64,000 nt of DNA from Xenophilus sp003671765 (GTDB lineage Bacteria; Pseudomonadota; Gammaproteobacteria; Burkholderiales; Burkholderiaceae_C). Below the pieces are notes generated by a model that was not told the DNA's origin, ran no database searches, and was given only the letters and a program-made list of their open reading frames with translations. Shown here one piece after another: positions 18,085 through 27,487 of the stretch. The translations under genes and the position numbers were made by a program. The stretch's first letter is position 1; every line of letters begins with the position of its first letter. The stretch is from positions 2,108,001 to 2,172,000 of the forward strand of contig CP166702.1 of the NCBI GenBank assembly GCA_051414805.1, read 5' to 3'.

Positions 18085-19095
18085 ATGTACACCCAAGCCA
18101 TGGACACGCTCGGCAAGGATGCCGAGGACCGCAAGCCGGTGCGCTCGACCGAGCAGGCGATGCTGGAGGCGCGCTTCGATGCGCGCATCGACGACGGCGC
18201 CTTCATCGAGGCCAAGGACTGGATGCCGGACCACTACCGCAAGACGCTGGTGCGGCAGATCAGCCAGCATGCGCATTCCGAGATCGTGGGCATGCTGCCC
18301 GAAGGCAACTGGATCAGCCGCGCGCCCACGCTCAAGCGCAAGGCCATCCTGCTGGCCAAGGTGCAGGACGAGGGCGGCCACGGCCTGTACCTCTACGCGG
18401 CGGCCGAGACGCTGGGCACCTCGCGCGACGAGATGCTGCACGCGCTGCACACCGGCAAGGCCAAGTACAGCTCGATCTTCAACTACCCCACGCTGACCTG
18501 GGCCGACGTCGGCGCCATCGGCTGGCTGGTCGACGGCGCGGCCATCATGAACCAGGTGCCGATCTGCCGCTGTTCCTATGCGCCCTATGCGCGCGCGATG
18601 GTGCGCATCTGCCGCGAGGAGAGCTTCCACCAGCGCCAGGGCTTCGAGAGCCTGCTCACCATGATGCAGCACGGCACCGAGGCGCAGAAGGCGATGGTGC
18701 AGGACGCGGTGAACCGCTGGTGGTGGCCCTCGGTGATGATGTTCGGCCCGCCCGACGACCAGTCGCCCAACTCGGCGCAGTCCATGCGCTGGGGCATCAA
18801 GCGCATCTCGAACGACGAGCTGCGCCAGAAGTTCGTCGACGCCGCGGTCGAGCAGGCCAAGGTGTTGGGCGTGACGCTGCCCGACCCCGACCTGAAGTGG
18901 AACGAGGAGCGCCAGCATCACGACTTCGGCGCCATCGACTGGGACGAGTTCTGGAACGTCATCGCCGGCAACGGCCCCTGCAACCGCGAGCGGCTCGCCG
19001 CCCGCGTCAAGGCCTGGGACGACGGCGCCTGGGTGCGCGAGGCCGCGCTGGCCCACGCCGAGAAGCAGCAGCAACGATTCAAGGAGGCCGCATGA
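18085..19095 (+). CDS. paaA: Phenylacetyl-CoA epoxidase, catalytic alpha subunit
   Basis: Di-iron subunit of the multicomponent PaaABC(D)E monooxygenase, which forms ring-1,2-epoxyphenylacetyl-CoA with O2. The 336-residue product shows the ferritin-like metal-ligand segments AHSEIVGMLPEGNW, AKVQDEGGHGLYLYAAAETL and ICREESFHQRQGFESLL (the ExxH pairs). AAGGAG is upstream, and paaB begins with an ATGA overlap at the stop. Confidence 0.97.
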   Translation: MYTQAMDTLGKDAEDRKPVRSTEQAMLEARFDARIDDGAFIEAKDWMPDHYRKTLVRQISQHAHSEIVGMLPEGNWISRAPTLKRKAILLAKVQDEGGHGLYLYAAAETLGTSRDEMLHALHTGKAKYSSIFNYPTLTWADVGAIGWLVDGAAIMNQVPICRCSYAPYARAMVRICREESFHQRQGFESLLTMMQHGTEAQKAMVQDAVNRWWWPSVMMFGPPDDQSPNSAQSMRWGIKRISNDELRQKFVDAAVEQAKVLGVTLPDPDLKWNEERQHHDFGAIDWDEFWNVIAGNGPCNRERLAARVKAWDDGAWVREAALAHAEKQQQRFKEAA

Positions 19096-19397
19096 GCGAG
19101 CAAGCGAAACCCCAGGGCACGGAGTGGCCGCTCTGGGAAGTGTTCGTCCGAACGAAGGCTGGCCTGGACCACAAGCACTGCGGCAGCCTGCATGCGGCCG
19201 ACCCCAAGATGGCGATCCAGCTGGCCCGCGACGTCTACACGCGCCGCCAGGAGGGCACCAGCGTGTGGGTGGTGCGCGCCGACCAGATCGTGGCCAGCGA
19301 CCCGGGCGACAAGGACATGTACTTCGATCCGATGGAAGACAAGGTGTACCGCCACCCGACCTTCTACCAGCTGCCCGGCGCGGTCGACCACATGTGA
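19092..19397 (+). CDS. paaB: Phenylacetyl-CoA epoxidase subunit PaaB
   Basis: A 101-residue small subunit of the phenylacetyl-CoA epoxidase, thought to bridge or position the reductase rather than carry metal. WPLWEVFVRTKAGLDHKHCG near the start and YTRRQEGTSVWVVRADQI in the middle are family hallmarks. Its ATG at 19092 overlaps the paaA stop, implying coupled translation. paaC follows 13 bases after the stop. Confidence 0.96.
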   Translation: MSEQAKPQGTEWPLWEVFVRTKAGLDHKHCGSLHAADPKMAIQLARDVYTRRQEGTSVWVVRADQIVASDPGDKDMYFDPMEDKVYRHPTFYQLPGAVDHM

Positions 19398-19410
19398 GGA
19401 CGGCACCGAC

Positions 19411-20184
19411 ATGCAGCCATCGATCGCCGTCGCCGACGACCTCGCCACGCAGTACCTGCTGCGCATTGGCGACACAGCACTGATCCTCGCGCAGCGCCTG
19501 GGCGAGTGGACCGGCCACGCGCCGGTGCTTGAGGAGGACATCGCCCTGGCCAACATGGCGCTCGACCTCGTCGGGCAGGCGCGTGCCGTGCTCTCGCATG
19601 CCGGCGCCACCGAGGGCGCGGGCCACGACGAGGACCAGCTTGCCTTCCTGCGCGAGGAGCGCGACTACCGCAACGCCACGTTGGTGGAGTTGCCGCGCGG
19701 CGACTTCGCCTTCACCGTGCTGCGCAACGCGATGGCCGCCACCTTCTTCCGGCTGCTGTGGACGCGCCTGCAGGCATCGTCGGACGCCGAACTGGCCGCC
19801 ATCGCCGCCAAGGCCGTGAAGGAGGCGCGCTACCACCAGCAGCACGCGGCCGACTGGGTAGTCCGCCTGGGCGACGGCACGGCCGAGTCGCGCCGGCGCA
19901 TGCTGGCCGCGCTCGACATGGCCTGGCCCTACGCGGCCGAGCTCTTCGCCGACGACGCCGTGGACGAGGCGGCGGCGGCCAGCGGGCTCGGGCCGCGCTG
20001 GAGCGAGCTGCGCGCGGAGTGGGAATCGCAGATGGCCGAGGTGCTGGCCGAAGCGGACATGCCGGTGCCGGCAGCATCGAAGTTCCTGAGCACCGGCAAG
20101 CGCGGTGTGCACAGCGAGCACATGGGCTACATCCTGGCCGAGATGCAGCACCTGCAGCGCGCCTACCCGGGAGGCGTGTGGTGA
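19411..20184 (+). CDS. paaC: Phenylacetyl-CoA epoxidase, structural subunit PaaC
   Basis: A 257-residue ferritin-like helical protein that pairs with PaaA but lacks a working di-iron site in known members. Recognisable parts are LRIGDTALILAQRLGEWTGH, the ALDLVGQARAVLSHAG helix and VKEARYHQQHAADWVVRLGD. The stop overlaps the GTG start of paaD (GTGA). It is one of five consecutive epoxidase genes in the usual ABCDE order. Confidence 0.96.
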   Translation: MQPSIAVADDLATQYLLRIGDTALILAQRLGEWTGHAPVLEEDIALANMALDLVGQARAVLSHAGATEGAGHDEDQLAFLREERDYRNATLVELPRGDFAFTVLRNAMAATFFRLLWTRLQASSDAELAAIAAKAVKEARYHQQHAADWVVRLGDGTAESRRRMLAALDMAWPYAAELFADDAVDEAAAASGLGPRWSELRAEWESQMAEVLAEADMPVPAASKFLSTGKRGVHSEHMGYILAEMQHLQRAYPGGVW

Positions 20185-20711
20185 CCGCGGCGCTGGCCGA
20201 GCAGGCCGCGGCGCGTGTCGAACGCGCCTGGGCGGTGCTGGCCGAGGTGCCCGACCCCGAGGTGCCGGCGCTGTCGGTGTGCGACCTGGGCATCGTGCGC
20301 GAGGTGCGCGAGTCCGGCGACGCGCTCGAGGTGGTGCTGACGCCAACCTACTCCGGCTGCCCGGCGACGGAGGTCATCGAGCAGAGCGTGCTCGATGCGC
20401 TGGCCGCGGCGGGCCTCGGCCCTGCGCGCGCCACGCTGCAGCGTGCACCGGCCTGGACCACCGACTGGATCAGCGCCGACGGCCGCCGCAAGCTGCGCGA
20501 GTACGGCATCGCACCGCCGGGCGCCGCCGCGGCGGGGGAGGGCGTGCCCATCCGCATCGTCGGCCGCCGTGCGGCGGCGCCCGCGGTGGCCTGTCCGCGC
20601 TGCGGCAGCGAACGCACCGAGCGCCTGTCGGCCTTCGGCTCCACCGCCTGCAAGTCGCTGTACCGGTGCATCGCCTGCCGCGAGCCCTTCGAATATTTCA
20701 AGCCAATATGA
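20181..20711 (+). CDS. paaD: Phenylacetyl-CoA epoxidase maturation protein PaaD
   Basis: A 176-residue protein of the MIP18/DUF59 type with a C-terminal zinc ribbon, thought to help insert iron or iron-sulfur centres into the epoxidase. The N-terminal domain carries VPDPEVPALSVCDLGIVREV and PTYSGCPATEVI. Four cysteines of the ribbon are in CPRCGSERTE and YRCIACREPFEYFKP. Start GTG 20181 overlaps the paaC stop; the long upstream open frame is only read-through in another gene. It overlaps paaE by ATGA. Confidence 0.94.
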   Translation: MTAALAEQAAARVERAWAVLAEVPDPEVPALSVCDLGIVREVRESGDALEVVLTPTYSGCPATEVIEQSVLDALAAAGLGPARATLQRAPAWTTDWISADGRRKLREYGIAPPGAAAAGEGVPIRIVGRRAAAPAVACPRCGSERTERLSAFGSTACKSLYRCIACREPFEYFKPI

Positions 20712-21793
20712 GCACCTTGTTCCACTCGCTCAAGGTCCGGTCCGTCGAGCCCGACACGCAGGAAGCCGTCATCGTCAGCTTCGAGGTGCCGCCCGAGCTG
20801 CGCGAGACCTTCGGCTTCACCCAGGGCCAGTACCTCACGCTGCGCAAGCAGATCGGGGGACAGGACCTGCGACGTTCCTACTCGATCTGCGCCGGCGTCG
20901 ACGACGGCGTGCTGCGCGTGGGCGTGCGCAAGGTGCGCGGCGGCGTGTTCTCGAACTGGATCAACGAGGCCCTCCAACCCGGCGACGAGATCAGCGTCAT
21001 GGCGCCGCAGGGGCGCTTCCACGTGCCGCTGGCGCCGCAGGAGCGGCGGCACCACCTGGGCATTGCGGGCGGCAGCGGCATCACCCCCATCCTGTCGATC
21101 ATGAAGACCGTGCTGGCGCGCGAACCCGGCAGCCGCTTCACGCTCATCTACGGCAACCGCCAGCTGCGCTCCACCATGTTCAAGGAGGAGCTGGAAGACC
21201 TGAAGAACCGCTACCTGACGCGGCTGGTGCTGCACCATGTGTTCTCGGACGAGCACACGGATGCGCCCATCAACATGGGCTTCCTCGACCGCGCCAAGCT
21301 GGGCGAGTTCCTGTCCACGCTGGTCCCTGCATGGAGCATCGACCATGCCTACATCTGCGGCCCGTTCCAGATGAACGACGAGGCCGAGGCGGCCCTGCGC
21401 GCCGCTGGCGTGCCCGAGTCGGCGATCCACATCGAGCGTTTCGGCATCGCGCAGCCGGCCGCGGCGCCGGTGGGCGCCGTGATGCACGAGGCGCGACCGG
21501 GGGACGCCGAGCGGGCCAGGGTGGTCATCGTGCGCGACGGCCTGCGCCGCGAGATCGACTTCCTGCGCGACCAGCCGAGCATCCTGGACTGCGCCTCGGC
21601 CGCCGGGCTGGAGGTGCCGTATTCGTGCACCTCGGGCGTGTGCGGCACCTGCCGCGCCAAGGTCATCGAGGGCGACGTGCGCATGGAGCGCAACTTCGCA
21701 CTCGACAAGGCCGAGGTGGCGGCCGGCTTCGTGCTGACCTGCCAGGCGCATCCGACCACCGAGCGGGTGGTGCTGTCCTTCGACGAGCGCTGA
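20708..21793 (+). CDS. paaE: Phenylacetyl-CoA epoxidase reductase PaaE
   Basis: A 361-residue NAD(P)H reductase that feeds electrons to PaaABC. The domains are FAD-binding (RRSYS at 55-59), NAD-binding (GGSGITP at 121-127, ICGPF at 216-220) and a C-terminal plant-type [2Fe-2S] ferredoxin with Cys 307, 312, 315 and 345 (YSCTSGVCGTC...LTC). The order and length are standard. The start overlaps the paaD stop by ATGA. The TetR-type regulator begins 12 bases downstream. Confidence 0.96.
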   Translation: MSTLFHSLKVRSVEPDTQEAVIVSFEVPPELRETFGFTQGQYLTLRKQIGGQDLRRSYSICAGVDDGVLRVGVRKVRGGVFSNWINEALQPGDEISVMAPQGRFHVPLAPQERRHHLGIAGGSGITPILSIMKTVLAREPGSRFTLIYGNRQLRSTMFKEELEDLKNRYLTRLVLHHVFSDEHTDAPINMGFLDRAKLGEFLSTLVPAWSIDHAYICGPFQMNDEAEAALRAAGVPESAIHIERFGIAQPAAAPVGAVMHEARPGDAERARVVIVRDGLRREIDFLRDQPSILDCASAAGLEVPYSCTSGVCGTCRAKVIEGDVRMERNFALDKAEVAAGFVLTCQAHPTTERVVLSFDER

Positions 21794-21805
21794 AGGAGCA
21801 GGCGG

Positions 21806-22429
21806 ATGGCGAGAGGACGGGCGGCAGGCTACGACGAGCAGCGCGAGATGATCCTCGAGCAGGCCGGCCTGCTCTTCGCACGGCGCGGCTACCCGGCCAC
21901 GTCGATGAACCAGGTTGCCGAGGCCTGCGGCCTGTCGAAGGCCACGCTCTACCACTACTACAAGGACAAGTACACGCTGCTGGTGAACATCGCCGAGGCG
22001 CACGTCACCCGGCTTGCGGCCATCGTGGAGGAGGTCGCCGCGCGCGGGCTCGGTCCCGAGGCCCGCATGCGCGAGCTGATCCTGAGCCTGGTGCGCGAGT
22101 ACGCCACCGCCCAGAGCGCGCACCGCGTGCTGACCGAGGACGTGAAGTTCCTCGAGCCGGAGGACCGCCAGCGGGTGCTGGACCAGGAACGCGCCGTGGT
22201 GCGCGGGTTCGCCCAGGCGGTGGTGGCGCTGCGGCCCGACCTCGCGAGGACCGTGATGGGCATGCCGCTGACCATGCTGCTCTTCGGAATGATCAACTGG
22301 ATGTTCACCTGGATGAAGCCCGAGGGGCCGCTGGACTACGAGGACATGGCACTGGTGGTGGCCGACCTGTTCCTCGGCGGGCTGCCGGCTGTCAAGGCGC
22401 CGGAACCTGCATCGGCCTCAGGTGTCTAG
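21806..22429 (+). CDS. paaR: TetR-family regulator of the phenylacetate genes
   Basis: A 207-residue TetR-type protein. The DNA-binding helices occupy about residues 12-58 (GLLFARRGYPATSMNQVAEA, then CGLSKATLYHYYKDKYTLL), and the rest is a helical ligand/dimer domain. As the last gene of the paa run it matches the TetR-type PaaR repressors of Burkholderia-like bacteria, for which phenylacetyl-CoA is the inducer. The palindrome at 15413-15424 is its likely target. I assign the name by position and family, not by alignment. Confidence 0.85.
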   Translation: MARGRAAGYDEQREMILEQAGLLFARRGYPATSMNQVAEACGLSKATLYHYYKDKYTLLVNIAEAHVTRLAAIVEEVAARGLGPEARMRELILSLVREYATAQSAHRVLTEDVKFLEPEDRQRVLDQERAVVRGFAQAVVALRPDLARTVMGMPLTMLLFGMINWMFTWMKPEGPLDYEDMALVVADLFLGGLPAVKAPEPASASGV

Positions 22430-22507
22430 GTGTTTCAATCTATTCCGCGCAGATATTTAACTTATTAAATTATTGTCCGCTTCCGCTCAAACCAAGGAGA
22501 CACAACC

Positions 22508-23659
22508 ATGAAGTTCAAGATCCAAGCCCTGGCCGCCGCGGCGCTGGCCTGTGCAGCCGGCCTGGCCTGGGCCGACCTCACCGTCGGCGTCACGCTGTCG
22601 ACCACGGGGCCCGCCGCCTCGCTGGGCATCCCGCAGAAGAACACGATCGCGCTGATGCCCAAGACCATCGGCGGGCAGAAGGTCAACTACGTGGTGCTGG
22701 ACGACGCGAGCGACACCACGACGGCGGTCAACAACACGCGCAAGCTCATCACCGAAAGCAAGGCCGACGTGGTCATCGGCTCGAGCGTGACGCCCAACTC
22801 GCTGGCCATGATCGACGTGGTGGCCGAGGGCAAGACGCCCATGATCACGCTGGCCGCCTCGGCCCGGATCATCGAGCCCATGGATGACAAGAAGAAGTGG
22901 GTCTTCAAGACGCCGCAGAACGACGGCATGATGGCCCAGGCCATCGTCGACTACATGGCCGCCAAGGGCGTGAAGTCGGTGGCCTTCGTCGGCTTCTCGG
23001 ATGCGTATGGCGAAGGCTGGTACGACGTGTTCTCCAAGGCCGCGGCGGCCAAGAACATCAAGCTGGTGGCCAACGAGCGCTATTCGCGCACCGACACCTC
23101 GGTCACGGGCCAGGCCCTGAAGATCATGTCGGCCAACCCCGACGCGGTGCTGGTCGCCGGCTCGGGCACGCCGGCGGCGCTGCCGCAGAAGACGCTGGTC
23201 GAGCGCGGCTACAAGGGCAAGATCTACCAGACGCACGGCGTCGCCAACAACGACTTCCTGCGCGTGGGCGGCAAGGACGTCGAGGGCACCATCCTGCCGG
23301 CCGGCCCGATGCTGGTGGCCGAGCAGCTGCCCGACAACAACCCGGTGAAGAAGTCGGCGCTGGCCTATGTGGCCGCCTACGAGGGCGCCAACGGCAAGGG
23401 CTCGGCGGCCACCTTCGGCGGCCACGCCTGGGACGCGGGCCTCGTGCTGCAGGCGGCCGTGCCCGAGGCGCTGAAGAAGGCGCAGCCCGGCACGCCCGAG
23501 TTCCGCGCCGCCCTGCGCGATGCACTGGAGCAGGTCAAGGAAGTCGCCGGCGCGCATGGCGTGTTCAGCATGACGCCGACCGACCACCTGGGCCTGGACA
23601 CCCGCGCCCGCGTGATGGTCACGATCCAGAACGGCGCCTGGAAGTACCTGCCGAACTGA
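22508..23659 (+). CDS. Branched-chain-type ABC transporter substrate-binding protein, aromatic-acid context
   Basis: A 383-residue periplasmic receptor of the LivK/peripla-BP-6 family with a signal peptide (MKFKIQALAAAALACAAGLA, cleavage after AWA). It is followed by three transporter genes in the same direction. Its position directly after the paa genes suggests phenylacetate or a related aromatic acid as substrate, as proposed for the ABC genes in Azoarcus paa clusters. The 78-bp gap before it is AT-rich for this genome and holds TTTAA-CTTA-TTAAA (22456-22469), so it may have its own promoter. AAGGAGAC precedes the ATG. Confidence 0.88.
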   Translation: MKFKIQALAAAALACAAGLAWADLTVGVTLSTTGPAASLGIPQKNTIALMPKTIGGQKVNYVVLDDASDTTTAVNNTRKLITESKADVVIGSSVTPNSLAMIDVVAEGKTPMITLAASARIIEPMDDKKKWVFKTPQNDGMMAQAIVDYMAAKGVKSVAFVGFSDAYGEGWYDVFSKAAAAKNIKLVANERYSRTDTSVTGQALKIMSANPDAVLVAGSGTPAALPQKTLVERGYKGKIYQTHGVANNDFLRVGGKDVEGTILPAGPMLVAEQLPDNNPVKKSALAYVAAYEGANGKGSAATFGGHAWDAGLVLQAAVPEALKKAQPGTPEFRAALRDALEQVKEVAGAHGVFSMTPTDHLGLDTRARVMVTIQNGAWKYLPN

Positions 23660-23717
23660 GTTCCCCCAGCCTGGCGGCCGTGCCTTCCCACAGAGGGCCG
23701 GTCGCCTTCCTGTATCC

Positions 23718-23732
23718 GGCCGCGTCGCGGCC
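23718..23732 (+). other. Hairpin between receptor and permease genes
   Basis: GGCCGC-GTC-GCGGCC forms a 6-bp G/C stem with a three-base loop, followed by CTTT, inside the 91-bp gap between the substrate-binding protein and the permease. Such hairpins often protect or truncate mRNA so that the receptor is made in excess. Function is inferred. Confidence 0.35.
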
Positions 23733-23750
23733 CTTTGCGAGCGAACCGAC

Positions 23751-24779
23751 ATGGATCTACAGATCGCCCTGCTGCTCGGGCAGGACGGCATCGTCAACGG
23801 CGCGATCTACGCGCTGATGGCGCTGGCCCTGGTGCTGGTGTTCTCGGTCACGCGGGTGATCTTCATCCCGCAGGGCGAGCTGGTGGCTTTCGGCGCGCTG
23901 TCGATGGCGGCCCTGGGCGCCGGCAAGGTGCCCGGCACGCTGTGGCTGCTGGTGGCGCTGGCCGCCATGGTGCTGGTGGTGGAGTTGTGGCGCGCGCGGC
24001 GCGGCGTCCTCGTCGAGTGGAAATCCACGCTCGCCTGGGCGGTGCTGTTCCCCGCGATCGCGGCCGCCGCGGTGCTGCTGGGCCGGCCCAGTTCGATCTG
24101 GGCCCAGTCGCTGGTCACGCTGCTGCTGGTCACGCCGCTCGGCCCGCTGCTCTACCGCCTGGCCTATCGCCCGTTGGCCCATGCCAAGGTTCTGATTTTG
24201 CTGATCGTGTCGGTGGCGCTGCACGGCGTGCTGGTGGGACTGGGGCTGTTCTTCTTCGGCGCCGAAGGCTCGCGCACGCCGGCCTTCTCCGATGCAAGGC
24301 TGGACATCGGCGGCATCCCGGTGGCCGGGCAGTCGCTGGTCGTGGTCGGCGTCACGGTGCTGCTGGTGGTGCTGATGTTCGTGTTCTTCGAGCGCTCCAT
24401 CGTCGGCAAGGCCCTGCGCGCGGTGGCGATGAACCGCGTCGGCGCGCGGCTGATGGGCATTCCCACCGACCTGTCGGGCGACCTGAGCTTCGCCCTGGCG
24501 GCGCTGATCGGCGCGGTGGCGGGCCTGCTCGTGGCCCCGATCACCACGGTGTACTACGACACCGGCTTCCTCATCGGCCTGAAGGGCTTCGTCGCCGCGA
24601 TCGTCGGCGGCCTGGCGAGCTACCCGGTGGCGCTGCTGGGCGCGCTGGTCGTGGGCCAGCTCGAATCCTTCTCGTCCTTCTGGGCCAGCGCCTTCAAGGA
24701 GGTGCTGGTGTTCACGCTGATCATCCCCGTGCTGTGGTGGCGCTCGCTGCACAGCCGTCATGTGGAGGACGAGGAATGA
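23751..24779 (+). CDS. livH: LivH-type ABC permease
   Basis: A 342-residue inner-membrane permease of the branched-chain amino acid type with about eight to nine spans. The N-terminus GQDGIVNGAIYALMALALVL and the conserved RAVAMNRVGARLMGIPTDL loop near residue 220 (the coupling helix that meets the ATPase) are typical. It works with the fused LivM-LivG gene and livF downstream and the receptor upstream. It starts 91 bases after the receptor, and 37 bases follow to the next gene. Confidence 0.93.
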   Translation: MDLQIALLLGQDGIVNGAIYALMALALVLVFSVTRVIFIPQGELVAFGALSMAALGAGKVPGTLWLLVALAAMVLVVELWRARRGVLVEWKSTLAWAVLFPAIAAAAVLLGRPSSIWAQSLVTLLLVTPLGPLLYRLAYRPLAHAKVLILLIVSVALHGVLVGLGLFFFGAEGSRTPAFSDARLDIGGIPVAGQSLVVVGVTVLLVVLMFVFFERSIVGKALRAVAMNRVGARLMGIPTDLSGDLSFALAALIGAVAGLLVAPITTVYYDTGFLIGLKGFVAAIVGGLASYPVALLGALVVGQLESFSSFWASAFKEVLVFTLIIPVLWWRSLHSRHVEDEE

Positions 24780-24816
24780 GCGCCGCGTCCGCATGCATCC
24801 GCGCCGGGAGCCTCGC

Positions 24817-26679
24817 ATGACCCGCCGCCACCTCACACTCCTGTTCGTGGTCGCGCTGGCCGTGGTCTGGCCCTTCCTTTCGGACTTCAGCACCACCGTC
24901 TTCAGCTACATCGCGCTCTACTCGCTGGTGGCCGCGGGGCTGGTCATGCTCACCGGGGTCGGCGGCATGACCTCCTTCGGACAGGCGGCCTTCGTCGCGA
25001 TCGGCGCCTATGCCACGGCCTGGGTCTGCACCTCGCCCACGACGGCGGGCGCGCTCGCTGCGCTGCCGCCTGCGCTCGTTCCCTGGCTGGGTCTGGTTCT
25101 GGGCCTGGTGCTGACCTTCCTGGTCGCGTGGAGCCTGGGCGCCATCACCGTCAAGCTGTCGGGCCACTACCTGCCGCTGTGCACCATCGCGTGGGGGCTG
25201 AGCCTGTACTACCTGTTCGGCAACCTGCAGTTCCTGGGCGGCCAGACCGGCATCACCGGGCTGCCGGCACTGAGCATCTTCGGTTTCTCGCTGGCATCGC
25301 CGCGCGTGCTGGGGCCGGTGATCTGGGCCGTGCTGCTGCTCGCGCTGTGGGCGCTGCATAACCTGCTCGATTCACGCGAGGGCCGTGCCATCCGCGCGCT
25401 CAAGTCCGGCCAGCTGATGGCCGAGTCGATGGGCGTGGACACCGCGCGCCACCGCGTGAAGGTCTTCGTGCTCGCCGCGCTGCTGGCGGCGCTGTCGGGC
25501 TGGCTCTACGCGCACATGCAGCGCTTCGTGAACCCGACGCCCTTCGGCCTGAACATCGGCATCGAGTACCTCTTCATGGCCGTGGTGGGCGGCGCAGGCC
25601 ACCTGTGGGGCGCGGTGCTCGGCGCGACGCTCATCACGCTGCTCAAGGAGCAGTTGCAGGACTGGCTGCCGCGCCTGCTGGGCGCGAGCGGGAACTTCGA
25701 GCAGATCGTGTTCGGCCTCTTGATGGTGCTGGTGCTGCAGCGCTTCGCCGAGGGCCTGTGGCCCACGATCGCGCGCTGGAGCACTCGGGTGCTCAAGCCT
25801 GACGTCGAGAAGGCGCCGCGTGCCGCCCAGGCGTTGCCGGCGCGACCGCTGCCGCCTACCGGCGAGCTCCTGCTGGAAGCGGCCGGCGTGACCAAGCGCT
25901 TCGGCGGCCTGGTGGCCAACAGCAACGTGAACATGACGCTGCGCGCCGGCGAGGTGCACGCGCTGATCGGCCCCAACGGCGCCGGCAAGAGTACCTTCTT
26001 CAACATGATCTCCGGCGTGGACGACCCCACGGAAGGGCAGGTGCGGCTGATCGGCACGCCCATGAACGGACGTCCTTCGCGCGACTTCGCCGCGCTCGGC
26101 CTGGGCCGCACCTTCCAGCACGTGCGCCTGCTGGGCGACCGCAGCGTGCTCGAGAACGTCGCGCTCGGTGCGCACCTGCGTGGCCGCAAGGGCTGGCTCG
26201 CGTCCATGCTGCGCCTGGACCGCGCGGAAGAGGCCGACCTGCTGGCCGAGGCGCGGCGCCAGATCGAGCGCTGCGGCCTGGGCGAGTATGCCGACCTGCC
26301 CGCGGCCTCGCTGGCGCTGGGGCAGCAGCGGGTGGTGGAAATCGCCCGTGCGCTGGCCGGCCAGCCGGCCGCGCTGCTGCTCGACGAGCCGGCCGCCGGC
26401 CTGCGGCACCTGGAGAAGCAGGCGCTGGCCCGGCTGCTCTCGCAACTGCGGGCCGAAGGCCTGGGCATTCTGGTGGTGGAACACGACATGGAGTTCGTCA
26501 TGAACCTGGCCGACCGCGTCACGGTGCTGGAATTCGGCTGCGTGATTGCCGAAGGCACGCCCGAAGCGATCCAGCGCAACCCGCGCGTGCTCGACGCCTA
26601 TCTCGGCGGTGGCGACGAAGTGCCTGTGCCTGCGCCGGTGCACGTCGCGCCGGGGACGGTACTGGGAGCGACGAGATGA
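24817..26679 (+). CDS. Fused LivM permease - LivG ATPase
   Basis: One 620-residue reading frame holds two normally separate parts of a branched-chain-type ABC transporter. Residues about 1-330 are the LivM permease (GGMTSFGQAAFVAIGAYATA near residue 50, RAIRALKSGQLMAESMGVDT near residue 190). Residues about 350-620 are the LivG ATPase: Walker A GPNGAGKS, LGRTFQHVRL, the signature region LALGQQRVVEIARAL and Walker B LLLDEPAAGL. The linker is Pro/Ala rich. No stop or frame change lies between them, and there is no separate livG. ATG 24817 has GGGAG upstream. livF overlaps the end by ATGA. Confidence 0.92.
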   Translation: MTRRHLTLLFVVALAVVWPFLSDFSTTVFSYIALYSLVAAGLVMLTGVGGMTSFGQAAFVAIGAYATAWVCTSPTTAGALAALPPALVPWLGLVLGLVLTFLVAWSLGAITVKLSGHYLPLCTIAWGLSLYYLFGNLQFLGGQTGITGLPALSIFGFSLASPRVLGPVIWAVLLLALWALHNLLDSREGRAIRALKSGQLMAESMGVDTARHRVKVFVLAALLAALSGWLYAHMQRFVNPTPFGLNIGIEYLFMAVVGGAGHLWGAVLGATLITLLKEQLQDWLPRLLGASGNFEQIVFGLLMVLVLQRFAEGLWPTIARWSTRVLKPDVEKAPRAAQALPARPLPPTGELLLEAAGVTKRFGGLVANSNVNMTLRAGEVHALIGPNGAGKSTFFNMISGVDDPTEGQVRLIGTPMNGRPSRDFAALGLGRTFQHVRLLGDRSVLENVALGAHLRGRKGWLASMLRLDRAEEADLLAEARRQIERCGLGEYADLPAASLALGQQRVVEIARALAGQPAALLLDEPAAGLRHLEKQALARLLSQLRAEGLGILVVEHDMEFVMNLADRVTVLEFGCVIAEGTPEAIQRNPRVLDAYLGGGDEVPVPAPVHVAPGTVLGATR

Positions 26680-27434
26680 GCGCGCCTGAATCCAAACGCC
26701 TCTTCACGCTGGAGGACTTCCACGTGGCCTACGGCACCGTGGAAGCGGTGCATGGTGTGGCGCTGCACATCGACGAGGGCGAAGTCGTCACCGTGATCGG
26801 TCCGAACGGCGCCGGCAAGAGCACCTTGCTCAACGCCGCGATGGGGCTGTTGCCTTCGCGCGGCGCGGTCACCTTCGATGGCGAGCACATCGCGCGCCCG
26901 AGCGTCGAGGCGATGGTGGCGCGCGGCGTGGCGCTGGTGCCCGAGCGCCGCGAGCTCTTCGGCGAGATGCCGGTCGAGGACAACCTGCTGCTGGGCGGCT
27001 TCTACCGCTGGCGCACCGGCCGGCGCGACCAGCGCGCGCGCATGGACGAGGTCTTCGCCATCTTCCCGCGCCTGAAGGAGCGGCGCACCCAGCTGGCCAG
27101 CACCCTGTCGGGCGGCGAGCGCCAGATGCTCGCCATCGGCCGCGCGCTGATGGCGCGCCCGCGCCTGCTCATGCTCGACGAGCCCTCGCTGGGCCTGGCG
27201 CCGCTGGTGGTGCGCGAGGTGCTGCAGGTGGTCGGCGCGCTGCGTACGCACGGCGTGTCGGTGCTGCTGGTGGAGCAGAACGCCCGCGCCGCACTGCAGG
27301 TGGCCGACCGGGGCTACGTGCTCGAGACCGGCAGCGTGGCGCTGCAGGGGCCTGCCCAGGCCTTGCTGAACGACCGCCGCATCATCGACACCTACCTGGG
27401 GCTGGGCAACCGCCACGCGGTGGCCGCCGCCTGA
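26676..27434 (+). CDS. livF: LivF-type ABC ATPase
   Basis: A 252-residue second ATPase of the transporter, with Walker A GPNGAGKST, LVPERRELFGEM, signature TLSGGERQMLAIGRALM and Walker B LMLDEPSLGLAP, all in LivF form. It begins inside the stop of the LivM-LivG gene (ATGA), so the partner ATPases are co-translated. It is the last gene of the long paa/transport run, and 53 bases then lead to the aroC leader. Confidence 0.94.
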   Translation: MSAPESKRLFTLEDFHVAYGTVEAVHGVALHIDEGEVVTVIGPNGAGKSTLLNAAMGLLPSRGAVTFDGEHIARPSVEAMVARGVALVPERRELFGEMPVEDNLLLGGFYRWRTGRRDQRARMDEVFAIFPRLKERRTQLASTLSGGERQMLAIGRALMARPRLLMLDEPSLGLAPLVVREVLQVVGALRTHGVSVLLVEQNARAALQVADRGYVLETGSVALQGPAQALLNDRRIIDTYLGLGNRHAVAAA

Positions 27435-27487
27435 AACCGGCCCTCTGGCGCCTGGGCCCTGCGACTTTGTTGGGATAATCCGCGGCC

